This document shows positions 49,586 through 61,440 of a stretch of 64,000 bases of DNA, piece after piece; position 1 is the stretch's first letter, and the number at the start of each line of letters is the position of its first letter. The stretch is from contig CANJKZ010001112.1 of the NCBI GenBank assembly GCA_947471745.1, positions 1,030,001-1,094,000 of the forward strand. Direction: 5' to 3'. This stretch comes from Closterium sp. Naga37s-1 (lineage: Eukaryota; Streptophyta; Zygnematophyceae; Desmidiales; Closteriaceae). The position numbers and the translations under genes are program-made. The notes under the pieces are model-generated. The model made no database searches. It was not told where the DNA came from and worked only from the letters and a program-made list of their open reading frames with translations.

Positions 49586-49740
49586 ATTAGATTCAGCAGC
49601 CCGATCTGACGGAAACAAATTTGAATTTTCCAGGCCCAATCATCATAGCCTTCACCAGTGAACTTCTCGATGGTGAAGTTCTTTAGCACCTCCTTGATCA
49701 GCGAGCCCTGGTTTGTTCGCGCTCCTCTTGGCGCCGCTCC
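49586..49740 (-). pseudogene. older copia-A gag, upstream part
   Basis: Minus strand reads TNQGSLIKEVLKNFTIEKF, TGEGYDDWAWKIQICFRQIG, LLNLIIS, i.e. Gag residues of about 30-75. It continues the gag fragment at 38573-39129 across the gypsy-E insertion. It is cut on the right by plus-strand integrase sequence. Confidence 0.82.
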
Positions 49741-50175
49741 CCCAGGAGCAAGAAGCCTTTAGAGTTGGTCCACATGGACTTGGTGGGGCCGCTGCAGGTT
49801 CAGGGGCACAAGGGGGAGCGGTACTTTCTGACCATAGTGGATGATTGGAGCAGACTCATGTGGGCGTATCTGCTGAAGCAGAAGGACCTGCTGGACGACA
49901 TACGCGCTACACCGATCAACGAGGTGTGCTCCGCCTCTGGACACACGGTGAAGGTGGCTGGTGCGGGACGAGCTGCGTTTAAAAAAACGGATGGCAAGCC
50001 GGTGGTGCTGCACGACGTTCTCCTCTTTCCTGATCTCAAGGCCAACCTCATCTCCCTCCGTAAGCTTGCAAAGGCTGGGGTGAGCACTCGCACGGATGGG
50101 GCACGCACTTACAAGGGGCAGCTGGACAATCGGGTGCTTTGGGATCTGCACGAAAGCAAGGACGTGTACAGATCC
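49741..50175 (+). pseudogene. copia-A integrase/protease rearranged fragment
   Basis: A 138-codon frame begins with the integrase N-terminal core (KKPLELVHMDLVGPLQV; DDWSRLMWAYLLKQKD) and then changes to the protease-downstream block (LLDDIRATPINEVCSASG to HESKDVYRS). The join is at AAGGACC, which is present in both parents. It is interrupted by copia-A7 and continues at 56560. Confidence 0.85.
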
Positions 50176-51265
50176 TGTTGATGTAAGGGCCTAATAAACT
50201 CAAGCTATTAAGACTTTATCAAACTTAAAACCTCTCCTCGGGGTCACCTCCAAGGGTCGTTGGGTGCCTGGTACAAGACCAGCCCCTATCCTCGGGTCCG
50301 AGTTTGTAGAGAGAGGGATCAAGAGGGACTTAGTCAAAACAGCAAGAGTACCTTGAACCTCGCGCAGCGTATCGTGCAGACCGTCGATCGGATTAAGCTG
50401 AGAATTTCCTATATCGAAGCTCGCTCCAAGAGCTTCAAAATGAACCAAGTTGCCTCGCGAAAAGTTCTGCCATTACGAAGTTATGGCTCGGACAGCGTTT
50501 GCCTAGTGTTGGAGTGCTAGCGTACTAGCGTTGACTCGGGTAGCATTCCGTCGTCGCACTGCGTAAAAACGAAATTCCAGCAAGGAAGGGATTCGCTTGA
50601 ATCAATTTCACTATATCCAGGTACAAAGAGAGAAGGAATAAATAGTTCTAGCTAGCAAGGACCTTGGGAATAAACCTGGGAACAACCAGGGATGATCCCA
50701 AATAATTCCAAGCAACAGAACCAACCTGGCTGGACAAAACAGCAGGTGGTAGGTTGGTAAACCTCTGGTTCTGTTTTTCCAACCTGGAAAAACAACAACC
50801 AGATTCAGGTCCTAAAAACAGAACCTGTTTTGTCTTTGCCCAACCAGCCAAATGCTGGTTCCGCTGGTTTCCCCTGGCCTTGAAGCATGCAGATACAGAC
50901 AAACAACATCCAACCTTCACCTAAATTGTACCCCTATAGTGCCTGCCCTGCTACACTATAGTCAACCAAACAAAACAGTACAATTTCGAGTTGGATAGAA
51001 CTGAATCTGCACAATCAATTCAACCGAACCGCAAAGCTTCCATCTTGGGTTCCTTTGCGAGCTCGTCCTTTCTGCTTGTACTGTTCATAGCGCGTACAAT
51101 GATGTGCCGAAGCGCACAATGCGCGAGTACCTGCAAATGCTTCAAGCGAAAATTGCGAAAGCAAACAAACACACGAACATTCCATTCACACCCAAATGCA
51201 TTCGCACACGCATACTCGTACAAACAGACGGCAGGATGTCGTGCAATGTGAATTTGCACCCAACA
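50176..51265 (-). repeat. copia-A 3' LTR (A7), inverted
   Basis: TGTTGATGTAAGGG to TTTGCACCCAACA (1090 bp). The PPT complement follows directly. Confidence 0.93.
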
Positions 51266-51280
51266 CACTCCCCCTCAGCC
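51266..51280 (-). other. polypurine tract of A7
   Basis: The minus strand reads GGCTGAGGGGGAGTG adjacent to the 3' LTR. Confidence 0.88.
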
Positions 51281-51307
51281 TGCCGGCTGCATCCCCATCA
51301 TTCCATG

Positions 51308-52872
51308 CTAGTTCATGCTCATTCCACTCATGCGCACACAACGCCAATGAGGCTCATCCGCAAGCCTCTTGGTGAGGAATTCTGCTGGCTGCTGGTGAGT
51401 CTTGATATAGATCGGATTCACCGTCCCCCTCTTCACCTCCTTACGCAGCCAGTGCCACTTGATACGCATGTGCTTGTTGAGCCCATGAAGCACAGCGTTC
51501 CTGGCCATCCCAAGAGCCCCCTTGCTATCACAAAACAGTGGCGTAGCAACCTTCTGCTCCTGGCCAATCTCCTCTCACAGCCTCCTCAGCCAAATCACCT
51601 CCTTCACCCCATGGAACATCGCCATGTACTCTGATTCCACGGAAGAGAGTGCCGTCTCCGTCTGCTTCTTTGACCTCCAACTAACAGGTCCTCCCCCTAC
51701 TACGCAGATGTATCCTCCCACAGATGAAGAATCTTCCTTCTCAGAAGCCCAAGTTGCATCGGTAAAGCAAGTGAGAAAGAGCTTGCCTTCTCCAAGCCTC
51801 TCCCCCTTCTCTTTCAGCACCTCAACCCCTTTCTGCTTCACCTGTGCAGATGCGGAGTATTGAACTCCAATGCTTGGGTGAGAGTTCAGATACTTCACCA
51901 CACGCTCAGCTGCATCCACCTGCTCCTCTGATGGATTCTGCACCACCCTAGCCAGCTGCCCAACCGAGAAAGAGATGTCGGGCCTTGTGTGAACTGCTGC
52001 ATACAAGAGGCTGCCCACCAAGGACTGAAACTGCTGCTGCTCCTCGGCTTCAACCCCTTCATACTCTGCAGCTTTCACAAGCTTGAATTCTGCTGGCAGG
52101 GGAGTTGCAACTTTGCGCTCATTCTCAATCCCGTACTTCTCCCCCAGCTCCTTGATGAACTTCTCCTGGTGCAGCTTCAACCACCTGTGATCCAGATCCT
52201 TCTCCACGTGCATCCCGAGGTAGTACTTTACCTCCCCAAGGTTCTTGCACTTGAAGTTCTCCATCAGCTGCTGTTGCACATTCTGGATCTCCTTCATGCT
52301 GCTGCTAAAGAGAAGAATGTCGTCCACATAGACCAGAAACAGCACCTGCTTCTCCCCCTCCCCCTTGAGAAAGAGGCTCTCATCACAGCTGCTGGTCCTG
52401 AATCCTATCTCCTCTAAAACAGCTGCCAACTGCTGGTACCAGCAGCGTGGCGCCTGCTTCAAGCTGTAGATGGACTTTTTCAGCTTGCACACCCTGCCCG
52501 TACCATCCTCATACCCAGGCGGCTGCGTCATGTACACATCCTCCTCTAAAATCCCATTGAGGAATGCCGTTGATATATCCATCTGAATAATGAATTTCCC
52601 ACTAACGGCTGAATCTGCCAACAAGACACGGATGGTAGGGGGTTTGGCAGTGGGAGCAAAGATCTCATTGAAGTCCTGCTTCTCCTTCTGCATAAACCCC
52701 TTACCACCAGCCTACTCTTGTAGATGGTGACCTGTCCCTTGTCATCGGTCTTGATCCTTAGCACCCACTTGCACTGTACGGCTTTCTTCCCGTCAGGCAG
52801 CACCACCAGCTCCCATGTCCCAGTCTCTAGCAGGCTCTAGTACTCAGCATCCCTGGAAACCAGCCACTTCTC
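51308..52872 (-). pseudogene. copia-A7 reverse transcriptase-RNase H
   Basis: Minus strand from 52872: EKWLVSRDAEY, then a TAG at about 52837-52839 (CAG changed), then GTWELVVLPDGKKAVQCKW. A single base lost near 52702 breaks LVAKGF. From 52693 the frame is open for 372 codons: MQKEKQDFNEIFAPTAK, FIIQMDISTAFLNGI, YVDD (52319-52330), KCKNLGEVKYYLGMHVEKD, SLLYAAVHTRPDISFSVGQLA and WRSKKQTETALSSVESEYM. A TGA at about 51572-51574 interrupts WLRRL(L)EEIG. The tail to RMSGMSMN ends at 51308. Confidence 0.92.
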
Positions 52873-55419
52873 CCTATCTGGTCCAGCTAATGCCTATCAT
52901 GCCCTCAACAAACTTCACATCCCTGCTGTCAAACAACACACCCTTGGAAGGTTCCCAAAGCAGCCATCCCTTGCTCTCAGCAGCCAGCCCCAAATGCACA
53001 CACCAGATTGCACTCGCCCCCAACTTACTGCGGTAGGTCTTGGGGACGTGGGCGACTGCCATGCAACCGAACACCCTCAGCATGTCCACCGGCGGCTTCC
53101 TCCCAAGCCACCTCTCCAACGGCACCCACGAGTCAAACCCAACCTTGGTGAGTACCCTGTTCCTAGCGACGGTAGCGTGCCGAACAGCATGGGGCCACAT
53201 CAAGTTGCCCAGCCCAGATTCTATGAGCAGCGCCCTAGCTGTCTCCACAATCGTCCGGTTCGCCCGTTCTGCTACACTGTTGGACTGTGGGGTGTAAGCC
53301 GTGGTCAGCTCCCTCTGTATGCCCTGCTTCTTGAGCCAGGCTGTCATCTCAGCTCCAAGGAACTCACCACCCCGATCTGTCCTAATCCGCTTCACCACAC
53401 ACTCCGCTTGCTTCTCCACGAATGGCAGCCAATCTTCGCGTATCGTAGAGGCGGCGTGGTCCTTCTGCTTCAGCGGATATGCCCACATAAGCCTGCTCCA
53501 ATCATCCACTATGGTCAGAAAGTACCGCTCCCCCTTGTGCCCCTGAACAGGCAGCGGCCCCACCAAGTCCATGTGGACCAGCTCCAATGGCTTCTTGCTC
53601 CTGCCAGCCACACTATGGAAGGGGAAACGGGTAAACTTTGAGAGCAAACAGATTTCACAATTCTCATCAGGTGGCTGTCCGTTCACCTTCAGACCCTTAA
53701 CGGCTCCATCTTTCTCCAACTGCTTCAACAAGGGCATTGCCACATGCCCCAAGCGTCGGTGTGCCGTTGCCCAATCCGTCTCCCCAGATCTGGCCGACAC
53801 TTTCACACCAACCCCTCCAACGGCGTTGCACTCCCCCTGGGATGCAGACCCCTCTCCAGCCTGCCCCCCACCATGCCACGCCAACGCCGGCAGCTGCCAC
53901 ATGGATCTGTACACGTCCGTGCTCTCGTGCAGATCCCAAAGCACCCGATTGCCCAGCTGCCCCTTGTAAGTGCGTGCCCCATCCGTGCTAGTGCTCACCC
54001 CAGCCTTGCCAAGCTTACGGAGGGAGATGAGGTTGGCCTTAAGTTCAGGAACGAGGAGAACGTCATGCAGCACCACCGGCTTGCCATCCGCTCCCTTAAA
54101 CGCAGCTCGTCCCGCACCAGCCACCTTCAGCGCGTGTCCAGAGGCAGAGCACACCTCGTTGATCGGTGCAGCGCGTACGTGGTCCAGCAGGTCCTTGCGC
54201 GGCGTCATCGTCCAAGCAGCGCCCGTGTCCAACACCCAATAGTCCAGAGGGTGCAGCTCTGCTCCAACCTTGGCAGACGCGTCTCCTTGCTCCCCCTGCT
54301 CTCCAATATGGAAGAACAGGCCCGCGGTGCGCTCCTTCTTCTTTTCTGCACCGCCGTTGCTCTTCGGGTTGTTGTCGGACGAATCAGCGACCATGCTCGC
54401 GCCGTTTTTCTGGTTCCTCCGCGCGCCGCCATCCTGGTGACGATTCTGGGGGGTCCATCCCTCGGGTTTCTTATAGCACAAAAACCAGGGGTGCCCCTCC
54501 TTATCACAATACCAGCAACTCCCTTTCATTTTGCCACCAGCTCCCGACTTGCCCCCACGTCCAGATTTCGCCCCGCGACCCCAACCGGTACCTCCTTGTT
54601 GGTCGTTGGAGTCGTCGTCCTTCTTTGCACCGCGTCCAGCACCACCAAAGCCACGTCCTCTTCCACGTCGGCTCCCTTGCATCCCGTAGCCGCTGCTGCC
54701 GTCGTCTCCACCCCTCAGTTGGCGGCGACGGAAGTCCTCCTCCAGAATCTTAGTCCGCACCCACTCGAGTGTCCACGAGCTCTGGTTCTGCGGCAGGCTC
54801 AATCCGCTCGTGAATTGAAGCCATGATTCCGGCAGCAGCGAGAGCATCTTCAAACACTTGGTCTGCTCCAGGTAGGTGATTCCCGCGGTCGCCAACTTCG
54901 CGTAGAGGTTGCGCATCTTGTCCAGGACAGGTTGCACCGGCTCTCCCTCGCTCAGGCGCAACGCGGACAGCTCCCTCTCCAGCATCAACGTTGCAACAAC
55001 GGAGGTCGGGCGTGCAGCTCCTTTAATACGGTCCACGCCTTCGGACCGCACTCAACCTCCGGCAGCAGGTGCATAACGTGGTGACGCTGGTTCAGCTCCA
55101 AACTCTGCGACATTAAATAGTAGCCAGCCGAGGAGCGCTCGTCCCAATCTTCCTGCAGCGTGGGGTCACTCGGTCTAGGCTCCTCCCCAATCATTAGTTT
55201 CAGCAATCCAATCTGACGGAAATATAGTTGCATTTTCCAGGCCCAATCATCATAGCCCTCACCATTGAACTTCTCGACGGTGAAGTTTTTCAGCACCTCC
55301 TTGACCAGCGAGCCCTGGTTTGTTCGCGCTCCCCTTGGCGCTGAAACACCAGAATCTTGGCTGCCGCTACGATCTTGGGCTGAAGATTCACCAGCTCCCG
55401 TCGAGGTGTTGCCCGCCAT
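52873..55419 (-). pseudogene. copia-A7 gag-protease-integrase
   Basis: ATG at 55417-55419 (MAGNTSTGAG). One G is missing near 55008, which shifts the frame after KAWTVLKELHA. The second frame, 55051 to 52874, is open for 725 codons: Gag C-terminus; knuckle CWYCDKEGHPWFLC (about 54476-54515); protease VLDTGAAWTMTP (54217-54240 region); GAG-pre-integrase AHRRLGHVAMPLLKQL with CEICLL; integrase with Asp 53567-53569, Asp 53374-53376 and Glu 53267-53269 (SVAERANRT); and the C-terminus to VFGCMAVAHVPKTYR. A deletion at about 52895 removes the acidic linker and ends the frame. Confidence 0.93.
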
Positions 55420-55450
55420 AGCTACCTATCTCGAGGATCACTATAACGCA

Positions 55451-55462
55451 GCTCTGATACCA
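55451..55462 (-). other. primer-binding site of A7
   Basis: The minus strand reads TGGTATCAGAGC exactly. Confidence 0.92.
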
Positions 55463-55465
55463 GCT

Positions 55466-56554
55466 TGTTGGTGTAAGGGCCTAATAAACTCAAGCTATTA
55501 AGACTTTATCAAACTTAAAACCTCTCCTCGGGGTCACCTCCAAGGGTCCTTGGGTGCCTGGTACAAGACCAGCCCCTATCCTCGGGTCCGAGTTTGTAGA
55601 GAGAGGGATCAAGAGGGACTTAGTCAAAACAGCAAGAGTACCTTGAACGTCGCGCAGCGTATCGTGCAGACGGTCGATCGGATTAAGTTGAGAATTTCCT
55701 ATATCGAAGCTCGCTCCAAGAGCTTCAAAATGAACCAGCCTCGCGAAAAGTTCTGCCATTACGAAGTTATGGCTCGGACAGCGTTTGCCTAGTGTTGGAG
55801 TGCTAGCGTACTAGCGTTGACTCGGGTAGCATTCCGTCGTCGCACAGCGTAAAAACGAAATTCCAGCAAGGAAGGAATTCGCTTGAATCAATTTCACTAT
55901 ATCCAGGTACAAAGAGAGAAGGAATAAATAGTTCTAGCTAGCAAGGACCTTGGGAATAAACCTGGGAACAACCAGGGATGATCCCAAATAATCCCAAGCA
56001 ACAGAACCAACCTGGCTTGACAAAACAGCAGGTGGTAGGTTGGTAAACATCCTCTTGTTCTGTTTTTCCAACCTGGAAAAACGACAACCAGATTCAGGTC
56101 CTAAAAACAGAACCTGTTTTGTCTTTGCCCAACCAGCCAAATGCTGGTTCCGCTGGTTTCCCCTGGCCCTGAAGCATGCAGATACAGACAAACAACATCC
56201 AACCTTCACCTAAATTGTACCCCTATAGTGCCTGCCCTGCTACATTATAGTCAACCAAACAAAACAGTACAATTTCGAGTTGGATAGAACTGAATCTGCA
56301 CAATCAATTCAACCGAACCGCAAAGCTTCCATCTTGGGTTCCTTTGCGAGCTCGTCCTTTCTGCTTGTACTGTTCATAGCGCGTACAATGTTGTGCCGAA
56401 GCGCACAATGCGCGAGTACCTGCAAATGCTTCAAGCGAAAATTGCGAAAGCAAACAAACACACGAACATTCCATTCACACCCAAATGCATTCGCACACGC
56501 ATACTCGTACAAACAGACGGCAGGATGTTGTACAATGTGAATTTGCACCCAACA
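55466..56554 (-). repeat. copia-A 5' LTR (A7), inverted
   Basis: TGTTGGTGTAAGGG to TTTGCACCCAACA (1089 bp). Differences from the 3' LTR seen by eye include a 5-bp gap at AATGAACCAG (55728-55740) and changes near 55650 and 56045. Confidence 0.93.
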
Positions 56555-56559
56555 GATCC

Positions 56560-57140
56560 ATGTGGCAGCTGCCGGCGTTGGCGTGGCACGGCGGGGGGCA
56601 GGCTGGAGAGGGGTCTGCATCCCAGGGGGAGTGCAATGCCGTTGGAGGGGTTGGTGTGAAAGTATCGGCCAGATCTGGGGAGACAGATTGGGCAGCGGCA
56701 CACCGACGCTTGGGGCATGTGGCAATGCCCTTGTTGAAGCAGTTGGAGAAGGATGGATCCGTTAAGGGGCTGAAGCTGAACGGACAGCCACCTGATGAGA
56801 ATTGTGAAATCTGTTTGCTCTCAGACTATACCCATCTCCCCTTCCATATTGAAATTGGCAGGAGCAAGAAGCCTTTAGAGTTGGTCCACATCGACTTGGT
56901 GGGGCCGCTGCAGGTTCAGGGGCACAAGGGGGAGCGGTACTTTCTGACTATAGTGGATGATTGGAGCAGACTCATGTGGGCGTATCCGCTGAAGCAGAAG
57001 GATCTGCAAGCGGAGTGTGTGGTGAAGCGGATTAGGACAGATCGGGGTGGTGAGTTCCTTGGAGCTGAGATGACGGCCTGGCTCAAGAAGCAGGGCATCC
57101 AGAGGGAGCTGACCACGGCTTACACCCCACAGTCTAACGG
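56560..57140 (+). pseudogene. copia-A protease spacer-integrase remnant
   Basis: Continuation of the 49741-50175 fragment after A7: MWQLPALAWHGGGQAGEGS, GAG-pre-integrase (AHRRLGHVAMPLLKQLEKD; NCEICLLS) and integrase with VHIDLVGP and RTDRGGEFLG. A deletion removes about 17 residues (KQKD|LQAECVV). It ends at TPQSNG, just before the third catalytic residue, joined to an LTR piece. The open frame (56485-57147) starts inside the A7 LTR. Confidence 0.87.
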
Positions 57141-57646
57141 TTGGTAAACAACCTTTGGTTCTGTTTTTCCAACTTGGGATAACACCAACCAGGTTTAGGT
57201 TCTGAAAAGAGAACCTATTTCGTCCTAGTGCAACCAGACAAAAACTGGTTCCGTTGGTTTCCCCTGGCCCTGTAGCATGTAGATACTGACAATCAGCATC
57301 CAACCTTCGCCTAATTGTACCTCTATAGTGGCTGCCCTAGCACACAATAGTTAACCAAGCAAAACCGTACAATTTCGAAATTGATATAACTGAAGCTGCC
57401 CATTCAGATCAACCGAACTGCAAAGCTTCCATCTTGGGTTCATTTGCGAGCTCGTCCTTTCTGCTTGCATTGTTCATAGTGCGTACAATGTGCCAAAGCG
57501 CACATTGCGAGAGTACCTGCAAAATACGTTAAGCGAATAATGCGAAAGCAAACAAACACACAAACATTTACACGCAAATGCATTCGCACACGCATACTCG
57601 TACAAACAGACAACAGGATGTCATGCAAAGTGAATTTGCACTCAAC
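57139..57646 (-). repeat. diverged copia-A LTR fragment, inverted
   Basis: It begins at GGTTGGTAAACAACC, mid-LTR, and runs to TTTGCACTCAACA; CACTCTAG follows, a degraded PPT. It is more divergent than the other LTRs (many substitutions and a short gap near 57530), so it is probably an older copy. Confidence 0.8.
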
Positions 57647-57654
57647 ACACTCTA

Positions 57655-59285
57655 GGTGGGCATTCGACCAGTTCCCAGGTTCCCATGCTGACTTGCCCTT
57701 CCAGTTCGCCAGCGCCCCCTTCACCCTCATCGTCGAGATGTCCCAGCGCCGGGGTCAGTGAGCATGTCAGGGTCGAGCTCAGGCAGGTCGATGTCATCGT
57801 CGGCGTCATCGTACAGCGGGTCGTCGTCGGCCTCATTGTACACTGTACTGATGGCGGCCAGCACGAAGAAATTAGGCGGCCTTCATATTCGGCCTATACG
57901 CCGTGGTCCAGCCGGGACCTCCACCGCATCATTGTCGGTGGACTCCTTGGCGCCCGACTGCTCCCCTCTATGTTCACCGACAATGCTGCCCTCATCTTCT
58001 TGGTGCACCACAGTTGGCGTCCTCGCCAACTTCTCCCCTGCGGTCGGCTCCCCTGCCGACTGCTCCTTGGTCGGCTTCGCTACTGCCTGCTGCCCTGATG
58101 GCTGCTTGCCTGCCGATGCCTCATTCGCCGGCTTCACCAATGTCAGATGCACCTTCTCGGCCTGCTCCTCCCCTGTCGGCGTCGACTTCATTTCCACCCG
58201 ACTTGCTGGACGTCACATCGGCCACCAGTGATGCTCTTGGCCGGCGCCACATGCGACGCTCCACGTCTTCCCTCATTGCCGGAGTCCGATACCGGAGTCA
58301 GCCCACGCAGGTCAGCTACAAGGGGAGGGGCAGGAGGGACAGGGAAGGGGAAAGAGGGCGGACGGCCTCGGCGTCCTCATCAGCGAGCTCACTCACTTCG
58401 GCGAACAGAAGAAGGTTCGCCGTGGAGGCGTCCGTCAATGGGTTCGCCTGCGTCTACCCCGACGCCGGCCCGTGCTCCGACTTCCACACCTCCAGATCAA
58501 TAGTTTTGTGGAACATCACGTCCGACGTGGTGACCATCCGGTTGTCGGTGATGTCCGGGAGCTCCCAGCCTTTTCTCTCCTCCGACACGCCGAGATGAAG
58601 GCCCCACCTGGTCTTTGGCTTCAGCTTCCCACCACGCTGCTTCTCGGGGACTAGGAACTGCGCCATGCAGCCCCTCACGCGAGCCAGCGACAAGTCGGTC
58701 TTCTTCCCGGTGAGCAGCTGGTACGGCGTCGTCCCTGGCGACAGCGACGATCGCTCAAGGCAGTTGCGGACCCAGATGGACTGCAACAGAGCGAGGTGCC
58801 AGCAGTAATGTTGCACGCCCATGTGCAGCAGCATCGTCCGCACCAACTCCATCACTGTTTGCATCTCCCGCTCCTCCATCCCGTTCTCCTGCAGTGTATA
58901 GGGGCAGGTCAAGTCGTGGGCGATCCCCTTGCCGTCCACGAAGGAGGTGAACTTCTTCCGAGGAACTCCCCTCCACGTCAGAGCGCAGCATCAGCACCAA
59001 CTTCTTGGTCTGCCGCTCAGCCACCACCAGCCAGCGCTGGAACTTCCGTAGCACGTCACACTTCTTGGGGACCGGCCTCACCCACACATAGATGGTCTTG
59101 CGGTCCTTCAACAGCAGGAAGTACAGGCTGCCATCCTTGGCAGCCACTCGAAACGGCCCACACAGGTCGATGTGAACGACGGCCAAGGCGTCCTCGGCGT
59201 CCGAACTCTTGTCGGGGAAGGTCTCTTGCGCCAGCTTCCCGCCGACGCACGAGACACACGGAGAGTTGGTACCGACCGACGGCTT
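57655..59285 (-). pseudogene. copia-B2 integrase-linker-RT start
   Basis: Minus strand from 59285: CVSCVGGKL-like cysteines, VHIDLCGPFRVAAKDGSLYF, LLKDRKTIYVWVRPVPKK, LMLRSD then a frameshift, GKGIAHDLTCPYTLQENGM and EEREMQTVMELVRTM (the E of the triad is present), then GKKTDLSLARVRGCMAQFL and GLHLGVSEERKGWELPD. The Lys/Glu/Thr-rich linker (58500-57850) leads to MGTWELVE at about 57675, where it is truncated. Several stops are present. It lies on both sides of a solo LTR. Confidence 0.83.
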
Positions 59286-60335
59286 TGTTGGTGTAAGGGC
59301 CTAATAAACTCAAGCTATTAAGACTTCAAACTTAAAACCTCTCCTCGGGGTCACCTCCAAGGGTCCTTGGGTGCCTGGTACAAGACCAGCCCCTATCCTC
59401 GGGTCCGAGTTTGTAGGGAGAGGAGTCAAGAATGACTTAGCTAAAATAACAAGAGTACCTTGAACGTCGCGCAGCGTATTTTGCAGACCGTCGATCGGAT
59501 TAAGCTGAGACTTTGCTATATCGAAGCTCACCCCAAGAGCTTTAAAATGAACCAAGTTGCCTCACGAAAAGTTCTGCCATTACGAAGTTATGGCTCGGAG
59601 AGCGTTTGCGTAGCATTAGAGTGCTAGCGTAGCGTTGACTCGGGTAGCATTCCGCCGTCGTACCGCATAGAAACGAAATTCCAGGAAGGGAGGAATTCGC
59701 TTGAATCAAATTGACTATATCCAGGTTCAAACAGAGAAGGAATAAATAGCTCTAGCTAGCAAGGACCTTGAGAATCAACCTGGGAACAACCAGGGATGAT
59801 CTCAAATAATTCTAAGCAACAAAACCAACCCGACTGGACAAAACAGCAGGTGGTAGGTTGGTAAACAACCTCTGGTTCTGTTTTTCCACAGAACCTGTTT
59901 TGTCTTTGCCCAACCAGCCAAATGCTGATTCCGCTGGTTTCCCTTGGCCCTGTAGCATGCAGATACAGACAAACAACATCCAACCTTCACCTAAATTGTA
60001 CCCCTATAGTGCCTGCCCTGCTACACTATAGTCAACCAAACAAAACGGTACAATTTTGAGTTGGATATAACTGAAGCTGCGCAATCAAGTAAGCCGAACT
60101 GCAAAGCTTCCATCTTGGGTTCCTTTGCGAGCTCGTCCTTTCTGCTTTTACTGTTCATAGCGCGTACAATGTTGTGCCGAAGCGCACAATGCGCGAGTAC
60201 CTACAAATGCATCAAGCGAAAATTGCGAAAGCAAACAAATACACGAACATTCCATTCACACCCAAATGCATTCGCACACGAATACTCGTACAAACAGATG
60301 GCAGAATGTCGTGCAATGTGAATTTGCACCCAACA
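59286..60335 (-). repeat. copia-A solo LTR in copia-B2, near-perfect TSD
   Basis: TGTTGGTGTAAGGG to TTTGCACCCAACA (1050 bp). About 35 bp is missing near 59890 relative to other LTRs. It is flanked by GGCTT (59281-59285) and CGCTT (60336-60340), a 5-bp duplication with one mismatch. Copia-B coding is collinear across it. Confidence 0.88.
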
Positions 60336-60340
60336 CGCTT

Positions 60341-61440
60341 GATGTCCAGGCCAATGGAGACCTCGTGCTTCGTCGAGCTCGTAATAGTGTCGGCGCCGAC
60401 GTGCACACGCCTCGCATGCCACCTGACCGGCGTCGACTTCGTCGCCGAGACGATTGCCCGCGGGGCCACCACCTCCGCCGCAGACGCTGTTGGCGTCGCC
60501 GAGCAAGGGCGCAGGTCGGTACAAATGATTCGACCGGTGTACGTCGCCCGACCAAGCACGTCCCCTGCCGCCGTGACGAGCAGCATCCCGTCCCCATCTT
60601 CCTTGACCTTCACACCACTCTTCTTCAGCTGGCCGGCTGACAGCAGGTTCGCATGTACGCCCGGGACGTAGAGCACGTCAGGGATGAGAACCTGCTTCCC
60701 GGCTTCGCCTTGCAGGGCGACGGTGCCATGGCTGCGAACGTCCTGCAGCGCCCCATTGAAGTCGCGCACATGTTTTTTGTCACCGCTCGGCTCCAAGTCG
60801 ATGAACGCATCCTTGTAATCTCGCCCCTTGCCGCCTGCAGAGGATTCGGCGTCCTTCGCCGAGGTCGACTTGTTCAAGTGCTTCTTCTTGTGCGGCCTGT
60901 TTCCTCGACGTGAACGACGGCTCACCGACCTCCCACGGCCTCCCTTGGCATCGTTGTTGTCGAAATCACTGCGGTCGGAGCAGTCGAAGGAGAGGTGGTC
61001 GGGGCTGTGGTAGATCCAGCACTCCCGACGCCGACTTCCTCCTCCACGACCGCCATCCTGAGCTAACTTTTTCTTGTCGGCGTCCTTCGCCGGCTTCCCG
61101 TCAGACTAGCCGCGCTGCCTTGGTCGGCCACCTTGCTTCGTCGGGGTGGCGTAGTTTACCTGCGGCAGGAGCTCTGTGGACCTCTCGGCCTCCTGCATCG
61201 CTTCGTCTCTGAGGATGTACGAGGTCAGTGGATCCTCGTTGAGTGACGCCCTCGTGCCCGGCACCACCGACAGCCGCTTCATCAGGTTGTATCTGCTCGG
61301 GAGCCCCTTCACAACGTCCGTGATGTACGACGCTGTCAAGTAATGCACGCCAGTCATCCTCATGTTTGCGAAAAGTCGCCGAGGCCGGTTGCAGTGTCGA
61401 TCGCCGTTTCCTGCTCGCCTGTGGGGATCTGGTTCAAGAA
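60341..61440 (-). pseudogene. copia-B2 gag C-terminus and protease
   Basis: Minus strand from 61400: CNRPRRLFANMRMTGVHYL, SYILRDEAMQEAERSTELL, basic tail, a damaged knuckle near 61010 (CWIYHSPDHLSFDC type), KKKHLNKSTSAKDAESSAG. The protease active-site segment (LLDSGCSHHQMG in B1) is deleted near 60800. KHVRDFNGALQDVRSHGTV, PDVLYVPGVHANLLSAGQL and EVSIGLDIK follow to the solo LTR. Gag upstream of CNRPRR is missing. Confidence 0.82.

Larger units (their letters stand above)
50176..56554 (-). mobile_element. copia-A7, complete element with GATCC target duplication
   Basis: The only copy with both LTRs (50176-51265 and 55466-56554), PBS, PPT and all coding domains in order on the minus strand. 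GATCC flanks it at 50171-50175 and 56555-56559. The target is a copia-A protease spacer (VYRSMWQLPAL), which rejoins perfectly when the element is removed. The LTRs differ by a limited number of substitutions and small indels, so it is one of the youngest insertions. It is still defective. Confidence 0.93.
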
